This document shows positions 25,834 through 35,144 of a stretch of 64,000 nucleotides of DNA, one piece after another; the stretch's first letter is position 1, and each line of letters starts with the position of its first letter. The position numbers and the translations under genes are program-made. The stretch comes from Bacillota bacterium (GTDB lineage Bacteria > Bacillota > Sulfobacillia > JAIMAT01). The notes below the pieces were generated by a model. The model did not search any database. It had not been told where the DNA came from and saw only the letters and a list, made by a program, of their open reading frames with translations. The stretch covers positions 62,001 to 126,000 of the forward strand of contig JASBVM010000004.1 in NCBI GenBank assembly GCA_029961055.1. Direction: 5' to 3'.

Positions 25834-27128
25834 GCGAGAGAGAGGTCGAGAAGCGATACGTGGCCAACCCCCGGGGCCAGACCCTGGTCCTGGACCTCTA
25901 CCGGGTCGAGGGTGCGCGCGCCGTGGCGCTGCTGAGCCACGGCCTCGGCTCCTCGCGCCGCGTCCAGCGGATGAGCCGGCTGGCCCGGGAGCTGAACCGG
26001 CGCGGCATCGACGCCTGGGTGCCCGACTACCCCAACCACGGCAACGAGGCCAGCGGCGGCCTGGACGGGCTCTCCTTCCCGCACTGGGTGGACGACGTGC
26101 GCCTGCTGGTCGAGGAGGCGCGGGCGCGGTACGCGCAGGTCTTCCTCTTCGGGCACAGCCTGGGCGGGACGGTCAGCCTGGCGGCCGCCCTGGAGGAGCA
26201 GGGAGCGGTGGCGGCGGTGGCGGTCATGTCGGCCCCCTCCTGGCCGCTGGCCAACCCCGAGTATCAGGCGCGGATGGAGGACTGGCGGGCCCGCGGATAC
26301 CTGCTCCGCTTCAGCGAGGAGGAACCGCGCTTTCTGATCCCCTGGCGGTACGCCCAGGAGGTCCTGGAACGCTACCCGCGCGCCGCCTGGGAAGAGCGCC
26401 TCCGCCGGATGGAGCGGCCGCTCCTGGTGATCCACGGGAGCCAGGACGAGGTGATCCCCCCGGCCGAGGCGGAGCACCTGGCGGCCCTGGTCCCGGGGGC
26501 GGAGCTGCTCCTCTTCGAGTCGGGCCACGAGTGGCGGAACTTCAGCACCCAGAAGAGGGCCAACCGGAGGGTGGCCGACTTCTTCGCGGCGCTGCTCCGG
26601 TACCCGGCGGAGGAGCGCGCCCCGTCGCCGGGCTCGCCGGAGGCGCCGGGGGCGGAGGCTCCCCGGGGCGGGGCGGCGGCAGCCGGCGGCCCGCCCCCGG
26701 AACGGGCGGGCGCGGAAGAACTCCCGCCCGCCGCGGGCCGGCGCCTTCGCCTCGTGCCGGGGCGCTTCGCGCTCCTCTCGCTGCCGCCCGACTCGCCCGT
26801 CCCCGCCTGGGCGGAGGAGGGGCGGGCCGGCGCACTGGGCGCGGCCATCCGGACGCGCGAGGAGCTCACGCTGGTGGAGCCGGAGGAAGCCCTGCCGCAG
26901 GGCGCGGGGGCGGCCCGGGGCTGGCGGGCCCTGGCGGTGGACGGGCCGCTCGACCTCTCCGAGGTCGGGATCCTGGCAGGGCTTGCGGTGCCGCTGGCCG
27001 AGGCGGGGGTGCCCGTCTTCGTCCTGTCGACCTACCAGACGGATCTGCTCCTGGTCCCCGAGGAGAAACTGGCGGTGGCCCGCGAGGCGCTCCTCCGCGC
27101 GGGCCACCGCCTGGCGGGCGAGCCTTGA
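25830..27128 (+). CDS. Fusion: alpha/beta hydrolase plus ACT domain
   Basis: This 432-residue protein has an alpha/beta hydrolase at residues 15-255 with nucleophile elbow GHSLGG (108-113), acid GSQDEVIPP and His in ESGHEWRNF. A Pro/Gly/Ala-rich linker (256-305) is followed by a C-terminal ACT_7-type domain (about 308-428, with VPGRFALLSLPPDSPVPAW and VPVFVLSTYQTDLLLV). ACT domains bind amino acids and regulate enzymes, so the hydrolase may be allosteric. The TTG start overlaps the stop of the methyltransferase fusion, and AAGGAGGG is seven bases upstream. Linker codons are as G+C-rich as the domains, so the fusion does not look like a recent read-through. Confidence 0.85.
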   Translation: MSEREVEKRYVANPRGQTLVLDLYRVEGARAVALLSHGLGSSRRVQRMSRLARELNRRGIDAWVPDYPNHGNEASGGLDGLSFPHWVDDVRLLVEEARARYAQVFLFGHSLGGTVSLAAALEEQGAVAAVAVMSAPSWPLANPEYQARMEDWRARGYLLRFSEEEPRFLIPWRYAQEVLERYPRAAWEERLRRMERPLLVIHGSQDEVIPPAEAEHLAALVPGAELLLFESGHEWRNFSTQKRANRRVADFFAALLRYPAEERAPSPGSPEAPGAEAPRGGAAAAGGPPPERAGAEELPPAAGRRLRLVPGRFALLSLPPDSPVPAWAEEGRAGALGAAIRTREELTLVEPEEALPQGAGAARGWRALAVDGPLDLSEVGILAGLAVPLAEAGVPVFVLSTYQTDLLLVPEEKLAVAREALLRAGHRLAGEP

Positions 27129-27132
27129 ACCG

Positions 27133-28467
27133 CTAGGCGTTCGCCGCCGTCCGCTGCGGCCGCGGACCGCCCTCGAACTGCTCTTCCTCCGTGGAGCCGC
27201 GCAGCGCCAGCGTGGAGGCGAGGCCGCCGCTGATCACCTCGGCCACCGCGTCGAAGTAGCCGGCGCCCACCTCCCGCTGGTGGCGGGTGGCGGTGTAGCC
27301 CTCCCGCTCCAGGGCGAACTCCTGCTCCTGGAGGTCGACGTAGGCGCTCATGCCCCGTTCCGCGTAGCCCCGGGCCAGCTCGAACATGCTGGCGTTGAGG
27401 GCGTGGAAACCTGCCAGGGTGATGAACTGGAACCGGTACCCCATCTCGCCCAACTCCTCCTGGAAGCGGGCGATCTGCCCCTCGGTCAGGTGCCGCCGCC
27501 AGTTGAAGCTGGGCGAGCAGTTGTAGGCCAGGAGCTTCCCCGGGTGGCGACGGTGGATCGCCTCGGCGAAGAGCCGCGCCTCCTCCAGGTCGGGGTGCGC
27601 CGTCTCGAACCAGAGCAGGTCGGCGTAGGGGGCGTAGGCCAGCGACCGCTCGATGGCCGCCTCGAGCCCGTTCCTCACCCGGAAGTAGCCCTCCGGGGTC
27701 CGCTCGCCGGTGAGGAAGGCGGCGTCGCGGGGATCGATGTCGCTGGTCAGGAGGTTGGCACCCAGGGCGTCGGTCCGGGCCACGATCAGCGTGGGCGTGC
27801 CCAGGACGTCGGCCGCCAGCCTCGCCGCCTGGAGCGTACGGATGTGCTGGGAGGTCGGCACCAGCACCTTGCCGCCCATGTGCCCGCACTTCTTCTCCGC
27901 GGCCAGCTGGTCCTCGAAGTGGACGGCCGCGGCGCCGGCCTCGATCATCTCCTTCATGATCTCGAAGACGTTGAGCGGCCCGCCGAAGCCCGCCTCGGCG
28001 TCGGCGACGACGGGCGCAAGCCAGTCGGTGCCCTCGCGCTCCTCCAGCCAGTCGATCTGGTCCGCCCGGAGGAGCGCACGGTTGATCCTCCTCACCAGTG
28101 CCGGGACGCTGTTGGACGGGTAGAGGCTCTGGTCCGGATAGGTCTCGCCGGCCAGGTTGGCGTCGGCCGCCACCTGCCAGCCGCTGAGGTAGATGGCCTC
28201 CAGCCCGGCCTTGACCATCTGCACCGCCTGGCCGCCCGTCAACGCCCCCAGGGCGGGGACGAAGGGCTTTTCATGCAGGAGCTGCCAGAGCCGCTCCGCC
28301 GTTCTCCGGGCCAAGGTCTGCTCGATGCGCACCGAGCCCCGGAGACGGACCACGTCGTAGGCCGAGTACCCGCGCTCGATCCCCTGCCAGCGCGGGTCCT
28401 CGGCCCACTCCCTCTCCAGCTGCTCCGCCTCACGGCGGACGCGTTCGCGCACCCTGCTCGCCTCCAT
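27133..28467 (-). CDS. aceA: Isocitrate lyase
   Basis: The 444-residue glyoxylate-cycle enzyme splits isocitrate to glyoxylate and succinate in the cytoplasm. The catalytic loop KKCGHMGGK has the active Cys at residue 194. [20 protein letters not shown] and the C-terminal [16 protein letters not shown] and [12 protein letters not shown] blocks match the family. Length (about 430) is normal. AAGGAGGATGGG precedes the ATG. No malate synthase gene is next to it. With the acetyl-CoA synthetase at 4526 it would support acetate use. Confidence 0.95.
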   Translation of the reverse strand: MEASRVRERVRREAEQLEREWAEDPRWQGIERGYSAYDVVRLRGSVRIEQTLARRTAERLWQLLHEKPFVPALGALTGGQAVQMVKAGLEAIYLSGWQVAADANLAGETYPDQSLYPSNSVPALVRRINRALLRADQIDWLEEREGTDWLAPVVADAEAGFGGPLNVFEIMKEMIEAGAAAVHFEDQLAAEKKCGHMGGKVLVPTSQHIRTLQAARLAADVLGTPTLIVARTDALGANLLTSDIDPRDAAFLTGERTPEGYFRVRNGLEAAIERSLAYAPYADLLWFETAHPDLEEARLFAEAIHRRHPGKLLAYNCSPSFNWRRHLTEGQIARFQEELGEMGYRFQFITLAGFHALNASMFELARGYAERGMSAYVDLQEQEFALEREGYTATRHQREVGAGYFDAVAEVISGGLASTLALRGSTEEEQFEGGPRPQRTAANA

Positions 28468-28587
28468 CGTCCCATCCTCCTTCACCGCGCATCCGCCGTT
28501 TTCGCGCATCATGCCCGAAACTTCCGGCGGCGTCCAGCCCCTTGCCGCGACCTGCCGCCGCACCGGTGGGGGTCGCCCGGCGCCCCC

Positions 28588-28593
28588 TTTATA
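28588..28593 (-). promoter_or_regulatory. -10 element for isocitrate lyase
   Basis: TATAAA on the minus strand, about 120 bases before the aceA ATG, in an otherwise very G+C-rich stretch. No convincing -35 is present, so it may need an activator. Confidence 0.4.
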
Positions 28594-28700
28594 GCCCGTG
28601 CCGCTGCCGCCCGGCCAGCGCCGGCCGGCCGGCGGTCGCAACGCGGCGGTGGACGGTCCGGAGCGGGGGATGGGCGGTGGTCGCCCGGGCCAGCGCCATG

Positions 28701-28706
28701 TACAAT
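28701..28706 (+). promoter_or_regulatory. -10 element for the LytS-like kinase
   Basis: TACAAT preceded by TG, about 53 bases before the kinase ATG. No good -35 is seen. Confidence 0.45.
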
Positions 28707-28758
28707 GGGCAATCGAAGCCGGAAGACGAAAGGCCGTTTCGCCCGGAGGAAGCCGAGC

Positions 28759-29835
28759 ATGAACCCGCCCCTGCTCCCGGAGGCTGCCCAGCGCATCGCC
28801 CGCATCATCCTCGGCCTCTCCGGGGCCGACGCGGTGGCGATCACCGACGACCGCAGGATCCTGGCCTACGAGGGGCACGGCTGCCCGCACGTGCGCGCCG
28901 GCATGCCGATCCAGACCGAGGCGACCCGCCAGGCGATCCGCAGCGGCCGGATCACCCGGGTCCACGACAAGTCCGAGCTCCGCTGCCCCGTGGCCGGCTG
29001 CCCCTGCTCCGTCCAGTCGGCGGTGATCGCCCCGCTCCGGCTGGAAGGCCGCGTGGTGGGCACGGTGAAGCTCTACCGGAGCGCCCACGGCTCCCCCGAG
29101 ACGGCGGGAGGCGTGGACGACACCCGCCTGGCCGCCGGCATGAGCGAGCTGCTCAGCCTCCAGGTGGCGCTGGCGGAGGCGGACCGCCAGCGGCAGCTGC
29201 TCGCCCAGGCCCGGCTGGAGGCGCTCCAGGCGCAGATCCGCCCGCACTTTCTCTTCAACGCGCTGAACACGGTGATCGCCGTCAGCCGTGAGGAGCCGGA
29301 CCGCGCCCGCGAGCTGCTGGTGGAGCTGGCCACCTTCCTCCGCCGGGCGATCGCCGTCCGCGAGGAGCGGGTGGCGGTGAGCAGCGAGCTCCGCTTCCTC
29401 GAAGCCTACCTGAAGCTGGAGAAGGCGCGGTTCGGCGAACGCCTGGACGTCCGGGTGGAGGTGGACGCCCGCGCCCGGAGGGCGCGGATCCCGGCGCTCA
29501 CCCTCCAGCCCCTGGTGGAGAACGCGCTGGTCCACGGCATCCTGCCCCGGGCGGGAGCGGGTCGCGTCCGCGTCCGCCTGCGGGCGGGCGCAGGCCGCCT
29601 CCATCTGCTGGTGGTGGACGACGGCGCGGGCATCCCCCGCGAGCGGCTGCGGCGGGTGCTGGAGCCGGGCGTGGGCGAGGGGTCCGGCCTCGGGCTCTCC
29701 AACGTCCACGCGCGCCTGCTCCACCTCTACGGGCAGGGCGCGGGCCTCCGCGTCCGCTCGGTGCCCGGCCGGGGCACGGCGGTGCGGGCGGTCCTCCCGC
29801 TCGAGGCGACGGGGGAGGAGGCGGTGGCACCCTGA
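28759..29835 (+). CDS. LytS-type sensor histidine kinase, soluble, with Cys-containing GAF domain
   Basis: This 358-residue histidine kinase lacks the usual multi-pass LytS membrane domain. Residues 5-135 form a GAF-like sensor with four cysteines (C42 in GCPH; C76, C81 and C83 in RCPVAGCPC). The His_kinase domain follows, with phospho-His H163 in [14 protein letters not shown], and a HATPase at residues 240-350 ([24 protein letters not shown]). The Cys cluster could bind a metal or Fe-S centre or sense redox state; that is inference. It is coupled to a LytTR response regulator by a CTGA junction. Confidence 0.9.
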   Translation: MNPPLLPEAAQRIARIILGLSGADAVAITDDRRILAYEGHGCPHVRAGMPIQTEATRQAIRSGRITRVHDKSELRCPVAGCPCSVQSAVIAPLRLEGRVVGTVKLYRSAHGSPETAGGVDDTRLAAGMSELLSLQVALAEADRQRQLLAQARLEALQAQIRPHFLFNALNTVIAVSREEPDRARELLVELATFLRRAIAVREERVAVSSELRFLEAYLKLEKARFGERLDVRVEVDARARRARIPALTLQPLVENALVHGILPRAGAGRVRVRLRAGAGRLHLLVVDDGAGIPRERLRRVLEPGVGEGSGLGLSNVHARLLHLYGQGAGLRVRSVPGRGTAVRAVLPLEATGEEAVAP

Positions 29836-30548
29836 GACTGCGCACCATCCTGGTGGACGACGAGCCGCCCGCCCGGGCAGAGCTGCGCTACCTCCTGGGG
29901 CGCTTCCCGGCGGTGGAGGTGGTGGGCGAGGCGGGGAGCGCGGGGGAGGCGGAGGCGCTCCTGGCGGCCGAGCCTTGCGACGCCCTCTTCCTCGACATCC
30001 AGATGCCCGGCCTGGGAGGTCTCGACTGGGCGAGCCTCCTGGGACGCCGCCGGCAACAGCCCCTGCTGGTCTTCGTCACGGCCTTCGAGGAGCACGCGTT
30101 GGAGGCCTTCGGGCTGCGAGCGGTCGACTACCTGCTCAAACCGGTCGAACCGGCGCGCCTGGCCGACACCGTCGACCGCCTCCTGGAACAGGTGGTCAAC
30201 CGGCGGCCGAGGACGCTCCTGGCGGAGGAAGGCGAGAGGCTCCTCCCCCTCCCCCTGGAGGCGATCGCCTTCCTGGAGGCGCAGGGCGACGAGGTACGCG
30301 CGCAGCTGGTGGACGGGCGGAAGGTCCGGGTGCGGGCGCCGCTCCACCGGCTGGAGCGGGCCCTCCCCTCCGACCTCTTCTGCCGATGCCACCGCGCGTT
30401 CCTGGTCAACCTCCGCCAGGTGACCGAGATGGTCCCGCTCTTCCACGGCACCTACCGGCTCCGCCTGCGCGCGCCCGCGGGCGCGGAGCTGCCCGTCAGC
30501 CGGAGCGGTGCGCGCCGCCTTCGCCAGCTCTTGGGCTGGCCGCTCTGA
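29832..30548 (+). CDS. LytTR-family response regulator
   Basis: The 238-residue regulator has a receiver domain (LVDDE at 7-11, phospho-Asp D55 in FLDIQMPG, Lys in YLLKPV) and a C-terminal LytTR DNA-binding domain (residues 130-235). Receivers start with a beta strand like RTILVDDE, which lies upstream of the first GTG (29853). The only start-like codons in that frame are CTG at 29832, overlapping the kinase stop as CTGA, and CTG at 29838. I chose 29832 because most other coupled genes here use the same overlap and GGAGGAGG lies about ten bases upstream. Confidence 0.88.
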   Translation: MRLRTILVDDEPPARAELRYLLGRFPAVEVVGEAGSAGEAEALLAAEPCDALFLDIQMPGLGGLDWASLLGRRRQQPLLVFVTAFEEHALEAFGLRAVDYLLKPVEPARLADTVDRLLEQVVNRRPRTLLAEEGERLLPLPLEAIAFLEAQGDEVRAQLVDGRKVRVRAPLHRLERALPSDLFCRCHRAFLVNLRQVTEMVPLFHGTYRLRLRAPAGAELPVSRSGARRLRQLLGWPL

Positions 30549-30597
30549 CCGCGGGAGCGGGGGCGAGTACCATGGTGGCCGGGAGGGGTGAGCGACG

Positions 30598-31755
30598 GTG
30601 CCGCGGCAGTCCGAACAGCTGCTCTCCCGGCAGGTGCTCCGCTTCGCCGGCGCGCTCCGCCGGGCGGGCTTCCTGGTGGGGCCGGGGGAGAGCGCCGACG
30701 CGCTCTCGGCCTTGGAGGTCGTCTCCCTGGACGACCGGGAGGCGATGCGGGAGGCGCTCCGGCTCGTCTTCACCACCCGTCCCGAGGAAGCGCCCGTCTT
30801 CGACGCCCTCTTCGACCTCTTCTTCCGGGAACCGGGCGCGCCTCCGCCCCCGGGGGGCGCCTCCGCCCAACCCGACCCCTTCCGGCGCGGCGACGACGGC
30901 GCCCCGGCCGCGGAGGGCGAGGGCGAGGTGGGCCTGCCGGAGAGGTCGCCCGGGGGCGGGGGCCGAGCGGAAGCCGAGCGGCCGCGGAATGCGCTCTACA
31001 GCCCGGCGGCCGGCAGGCCGGGCGGCGAGGCGGCGGTGCCGGCCGAGCAGCTGGAGCCGGTGTTGGCGGCCGCACGCGCCCTGGCGCTCCGCGTCCGGCT
31101 GGGGAGGAGCCGCCGCTGGCGGCCCAGCCGCCACGGGCGGCGCTTCGCCTTCCGCCAGACGCTCCGCCACGGCCTGGAGACCGACGGCGAGTGGGAACGG
31201 CCGTACTGGCTGGGCCACCCGCCGCGGCGCCCGCGCTTCGTCCTTCTCCTCGACGCCAGCCGCTCCATGGCCGCCCAGGCCGGCCTGATGCTCCAGCTGG
31301 GGTACGCGCTCCTCCGCTCCGCCCAGCGGGTGGAGGTCTTCCTCTTCTCCACCGCGCTCCGCCGCGTGACCCGGGAGCTGCGCACCGGGGGTCCGGGGAG
31401 GCTCCCCACGCTCCGCGGGCTGGGAGCGGAGTGGGGCGGAGGGACGCGCATCGGCGCCGCCCTGGAGGGGTTCCTGAAGGGGTGGGGGGACCGCCTCCTG
31501 GGGCGCGAGACGGTGGTCCTCATCCTCTCCGACGGGCTGGACACGGGGGAGGTGGACCGGCTGGAGCGCGCCATGCGGGAGATCCACCGGCGCTCCGCCG
31601 GCGTTGTCTGGCTCAACCCGCTCCTCTCCACGCCGGGGTACCGGCCCCTGGCCCGCGGGATGCGGGCGGCGCTCCCGTACGTCGACACCTTCGCCGACGC
31701 CCACGACGCGACGGCGCTGACGGCGCTGGCGGAACGGCTCCGCCTGCGGCGGTAG
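30598..31755 (+). CDS. VWA domain protein (CoxE-like)
   Basis: This 385-residue protein has a helical N-terminal part, an acidic Pro/Gly-rich linker (80-130), and a VWA domain with MIDAS motif D219-A-S221-R-S223 (VLLLDASRSM) and a later SDGLDTGE. CoxE-type VWA proteins work with MoxR/CoxD-type AAA ATPases to insert metal into large-subunit molybdenum enzymes. A MoxR-family ATPase is encoded at 43655. The GTG start follows GGGAGGGGTGAG. Confidence 0.88.
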   Translation: MPRQSEQLLSRQVLRFAGALRRAGFLVGPGESADALSALEVVSLDDREAMREALRLVFTTRPEEAPVFDALFDLFFREPGAPPPPGGASAQPDPFRRGDDGAPAAEGEGEVGLPERSPGGGGRAEAERPRNALYSPAAGRPGGEAAVPAEQLEPVLAAARALALRVRLGRSRRWRPSRHGRRFAFRQTLRHGLETDGEWERPYWLGHPPRRPRFVLLLDASRSMAAQAGLMLQLGYALLRSAQRVEVFLFSTALRRVTRELRTGGPGRLPTLRGLGAEWGGGTRIGAALEGFLKGWGDRLLGRETVVLILSDGLDTGEVDRLERAMREIHRRSAGVVWLNPLLSTPGYRPLARGMRAALPYVDTFADAHDATALTALAERLRLRR

Positions 31756-31779
31756 CCGGCCCGCCGGGTCGAGGGTGCG

Positions 31780-31799
31780 CCGCCGGGCGCGCCCGGCGG
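31780..31799. repeat. 20-bp perfect palindrome
   Basis: CCGCCGGGCG followed by CGCCCGGCGG, in the 77-base gap between the VWA and QueT genes, 34 bases before the QueT start. It could be a stem-loop of a terminator or attenuator, with no T tract. No preQ1 aptamer consensus is seen in the gap. Confidence 0.4.
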
Positions 31800-31832
31800 G
31801 GGAAGCGCGGGAGCCGAGGGGGGACGGGTGCC

Positions 31833-32417
31833 ATGAGGTTGGAGAGGCGAAGGGAGGGAGGGCTGCGCGCGGCGGAAGGCGGCGGAGAGCCTTCCGGGCG
31901 TACCGTCGCCCGCAGGCTGGCTCGGGTGGCACTGGTGGCGGCGGCCTACTTCGCCCTCACCGTGGTCCTCGGGCCGCTGGGCTACGGGCCGGTCCAGCTC
32001 CGCGTCAGCGAGGCGCTGACGCTCCTGCCGGTGCGGATGGCGGAGGCGCCCCTGGGACTCTGGGCCGGCTGCATGCTGGCCAACCTGGCCGGCGGCCTCG
32101 GCCCCTGGGACATCTTCGGCGGCAGCGCCGTCACGCTGCTGGCCGCCCTCCTCACCCGGCGGCTGCGGGGATCGTGGCTCGCCTTCCTGCCGCCCATCCT
32201 GCTCAACGGGCTGCTGGTGCCCGCCTACCTCAGCCCGCTCTACCACGTGCCCTACCTGCCCACGGCGGCCGCCATCACCGCGAGCGAGGCGGTGGTGGTC
32301 GTGCTCTTCGGCGGGGCGCTCCTCATCGGCCTCCGGCGCCTGCCGGCCTCGCTCCTGGAGGAGGGGGGGCAGCGGGCGCCGGTCCGGGGGCGGCAGGAGG
32401 AAGGGCGGGGGCGATGA
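31833..32417 (+). CDS. queT: QueT family queuosine-precursor ECF transporter substrate-binding subunit
   Basis: The 194-residue integral membrane protein of the QueT family is an S-component of an ECF transporter that takes up a queuosine precursor (preQ0/preQ1). The recognisable core is FALTVVLGPLGYGPVQLRVSEAL at residues 40-62, followed by ANLAGGLGPWDIFGGS. It has about five helices. The ECF energising subunits are not nearby. The stop overlaps the next start (ATGA). Confidence 0.9.
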   Translation: MRLERRREGGLRAAEGGGEPSGRTVARRLARVALVAAAYFALTVVLGPLGYGPVQLRVSEALTLLPVRMAEAPLGLWAGCMLANLAGGLGPWDIFGGSAVTLLAALLTRRLRGSWLAFLPPILLNGLLVPAYLSPLYHVPYLPTAAAITASEAVVVVLFGGALLIGLRRLPASLLEEGGQRAPVRGRQEEGRGR

Positions 32418-33907
32418 CGGCGGCCGGCCGGCGGCGCGCCCTCTGGCTGCTGGCGGCGCTGCTGGGGGCGCTCTTCACCTGGCTGAAGGTGGAGCAGTAT
32501 CGCAACTGGCTCCTCACCGCCTGGGACACCGGCATCTACCTGCACACCATGGCGCGGATCGCAGCCGGCGACTGGACCGGCTGGAACGGATTGAACGGCC
32601 GGTCCATCCTGGGCGACGCGGCGCAGTGGATCGTCTACCCGCTGGCGCCGCTCCTCCGGCTGGGCGGACCGGTGGCGGTCTTCGCCCTGCAGGGCTTCGC
32701 CCTCGCCTTCGGCGCCGTCCCGCTGGTCCTCCTGGCCTGGCGCCACTGGGGAGGAAGCGGCTGGTCGCTGGCGCTCCTTCCCGCGGTGCTCCTCTTCCCG
32801 GGGGTGATCGCCGGCGCGGTGGTGGAGTGGCACCCTGACTCGCTGGGCTTCTTCTTCCTCGCGTGGCTGATCTGGGCGCTCGAAAGCGGCCGCGACCGCC
32901 TCTTCGGACCCCTGGTGCTGCTCACCCTGGCGGTGAAGAACCAGGCGGCGGTGCCGGTCACGGGCCTGGGTCTGACGCTCCTCCTGGCGGGCCTTCGGCG
33001 GGGTCGCCTCGACCGGCGGGGGCTCGTCGCCCTCGTCCTGCCCGGCCTCCTCCTGGTGCTGGAGCAGCACTTCATCCTGCCCCGCCTCGAGCCGGGCCTG
33101 CAGGACCGGACCATCGCCGGCAACTACGGGTACCTGGGCGGCTCGGTGCCGGAGATGGTGCTGACGCTCCTTCGCCACCCGGGGTACCTGGTGGGGGCGG
33201 TCGCCGGCCACGCAGGGTACTGGGTCACCCTGCTCGGCTTCTTCGCGGGGCTCCCGCTCCTCGGGCCCGTGGAGGCGCTGCCGGCGCTCCTGGTGTTGCT
33301 GGTCAACTCGCTGGGGAAGGCGCCGATCCTGGGGCTGCCGTACATGCAGTACACCATCTGGGCGGCGCCCTTCCTGGCCTGGGCGGCGATCCGGGCGACC
33401 GGCCGCTGGATCCGGCGCCGCCCGGAGCAGCGCCGGCTGCGGGCAGGGGCGGCGGCGCTCCTGCTCCTGGCTTCCGCCACCGTCGTCACCGTGCGGGAGG
33501 GCGTGCCGGCGCTGAGCTGGCGCATCCGCCCGCTGCCGCCGCCGCTGGTGGCCGGCCTCGACCGCGCCGCCGCGCAGGTGCCTCGGCAGGCGATCGTCTT
33601 CGGGCAGACCGGCACCGTGGTCCCCCTCTACGACCGGGCGGCCGTGGGCGCCGAACCCTACGACCGCTTCGACACCTTCCTCGCGCGGGCGTGCGCCAAG
33701 GGGTTGGGCGGACTTCGGGTCTGGGTCCTGTGGGCGCCGGGCCGCTCCTTCGCGCCCATCGTCCCGCTGGACGAGCAGCAACGGGACCTCCGCCGCATCC
33801 TGGCCTCGGGGCCCTTCCGCCTCCGCTACGCGGGCGACGGGGTCGTCCTCTACCAGTCGGCGGTCGCCGCCCGCGAGCTCGCCCCCTCCGCCTGCACCGG
33901 CAGATGA
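32414..33907 (+). CDS. DUF2079 family polytopic membrane protein
   Basis: The 497-residue membrane protein has about 10-12 helices and belongs to the DUF2079 family, which is related to GT-C glycosyltransferases. It carries LLTAWDTGIYLHTMARIAAGD near residue 30 (D in the first loop) and a C-terminal soluble tail with QTGTVVPLYDRAAVGAEPYDRFDTF. Function in the family is unknown; a lipid-linked sugar transferase is the usual guess. It is translationally coupled to QueT through ATGA. Confidence 0.85.
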   Translation: MTAAGRRRALWLLAALLGALFTWLKVEQYRNWLLTAWDTGIYLHTMARIAAGDWTGWNGLNGRSILGDAAQWIVYPLAPLLRLGGPVAVFALQGFALAFGAVPLVLLAWRHWGGSGWSLALLPAVLLFPGVIAGAVVEWHPDSLGFFFLAWLIWALESGRDRLFGPLVLLTLAVKNQAAVPVTGLGLTLLLAGLRRGRLDRRGLVALVLPGLLLVLEQHFILPRLEPGLQDRTIAGNYGYLGGSVPEMVLTLLRHPGYLVGAVAGHAGYWVTLLGFFAGLPLLGPVEALPALLVLLVNSLGKAPILGLPYMQYTIWAAPFLAWAAIRATGRWIRRRPEQRRLRAGAAALLLLASATVVTVREGVPALSWRIRPLPPPLVAGLDRAAAQVPRQAIVFGQTGTVVPLYDRAAVGAEPYDRFDTFLARACAKGLGGLRVWVLWAPGRSFAPIVPLDEQQRDLRRILASGPFRLRYAGDGVVLYQSAVAARELAPSACTGR

Positions 33908-33910
33908 CGC

Positions 33911-33943
33911 GGCGCCACCCGCTTGCCCAGGGCGGGTGGCGCC
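33911..33943. terminator. Hairpin between convergent genes
   Basis: GGCGCCACCCGC (33911-33922) pairs perfectly with 33932-33943 around a nine-base loop, four bases after the DUF2079 stop and about 55 bases before the end of the radical SAM gene. It is G+C-rich with no T run and may serve both directions. Confidence 0.5.
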
Positions 33944-33998
33944 TCATCAGGAAGAAAGAGACCGACTAGCGGAAGAATGGAGACATCGTCCGGAAGCA

Positions 33999-35078
33999 TT
34001 ATACCGCCTCTTCCCCTGCCGGTGTATAGGTGCAGAGCGGGTCGCTGCCCAGGGGATCGCCGCTGGTCGCCCAGGCCAGCGCCCGCGAACCGCCGCAGAC
34101 GCGGCGGAACTCGCAGCGGCCGCACTTCCCGTGGAAGCCGTCGGGCCTGCGGAGGGCGCGCAGGAGCGGCGCCTCCCGGTAGATCGCCCCCAGCCGCTCC
34201 CGGCGGACGTTCCCGGTCTCCAGCGGCAGGAAGCCGCTGGGGAAGACCTCTCCGCGGTAGGAGACGAAGACGAAGCCGTTGCCGTCCCAGACCGGCAGCG
34301 GGCTCCCCGGCATGCCCCGGCCATGCCGGCCCCCCGCGGCACCCGCGCCATCCGGTCGGGCGCCCGCCTGGGCGCGGATCCGCCGCACCTGCGGGCCCTC
34401 GGTGGAGGTGATGGCGAAGGGGACGCGGCCGCCCAGGTCGACCAGCCAGGCCATCACCCGCTCGTGCTCCTCGGGGGTCAGCTGCTCCACCCCCGAGACC
34501 GCCCGACCGACCGGGATCAGGGTGAAGACCTCCCAGCGGACGGCGCCCAGCTGCCGGACCAGCTCGGCCATCGCGGGCAGCAGGTCCAGGTTGTGGCGGG
34601 TGACCACCGTGTTGATCTGGACGGGCAGGCCCTCCTCCCGCAGCCAGCCGATCCGCTCCAGCGTCAGGTCGAAGGTTCCCGGCACGCCGCGGAAGCGGTC
34701 GTGCACCTCGGCCGTCGGCCCGTCCAGGCTGAATGCCCACTGTTGGAGACCGGCCGCCGCCAGGGCGCGGATGCGCTGGCGGGTGACGCGCGGCGTGGCG
34801 CTGGCCGTCACCGCCACCCCCAGCTTCCTCTCCCGGGCGCGGCGCACGATCTGCTCCAGGTCCTCGCGCATCATCGGGTCGCCCCCGGAGAGGACGAAGA
34901 GCGGCCGCTCCAGCTCGGCCACCTGGTCGACCAGGTCCAACGCCTCCGCGGTGCTCAGTTCCTCGGGGTCCCGCTCCTGCCGGGCGCTCGCCCGGCAGTG
35001 GAGGCAGCCCAGCCCGCAGGCGACGGTGGTCTCCCAGATCACCAGGAAAGGGTAACGATCGAAGTCCCGCGACGGCAT
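33999..35078 (-). CDS. Radical SAM/SPASM domain protein (heme/RiPP-maturase-like)
   Basis: This 359-residue radical SAM enzyme has CGLGCLHC (Cys 21, 25, 28), typical CxxxCxxC, followed by FVLSGGDPMMREDL. The C-terminal SPASM-like cysteines lie in CGRCEFRRVCGG and DPLC. It resembles the TIGR04053/NirJ-like branch. Family members act on peptides or tetrapyrroles; the substrate is not shown here. GGAGGTCG lies seven bases before the ATG. There is no obvious precursor peptide nearby. Confidence 0.88.
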   Translation of the reverse strand: MPSRDFDRYPFLVIWETTVACGLGCLHCRASARQERDPEELSTAEALDLVDQVAELERPLFVLSGGDPMMREDLEQIVRRARERKLGVAVTASATPRVTRQRIRALAAAGLQQWAFSLDGPTAEVHDRFRGVPGTFDLTLERIGWLREEGLPVQINTVVTRHNLDLLPAMAELVRQLGAVRWEVFTLIPVGRAVSGVEQLTPEEHERVMAWLVDLGGRVPFAITSTEGPQVRRIRAQAGARPDGAGAAGGRHGRGMPGSPLPVWDGNGFVFVSYRGEVFPSGFLPLETGNVRRERLGAIYREAPLLRALRRPDGFHGKCGRCEFRRVCGGSRALAWATSGDPLGSDPLCTYTPAGEEAV

Positions 35079-35144
35079 CCCATCGACCTCCGACTACCGA
35101 CCATGCCCGCCCGCATGCGCCGGATCCATCCCCTGAGCGGGCGA

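Noticed and set aside
31756-31832. A preQ1 riboswitch before queT
   Set aside because: No C-rich preQ1-I or class II consensus is present in the 77-base gap.
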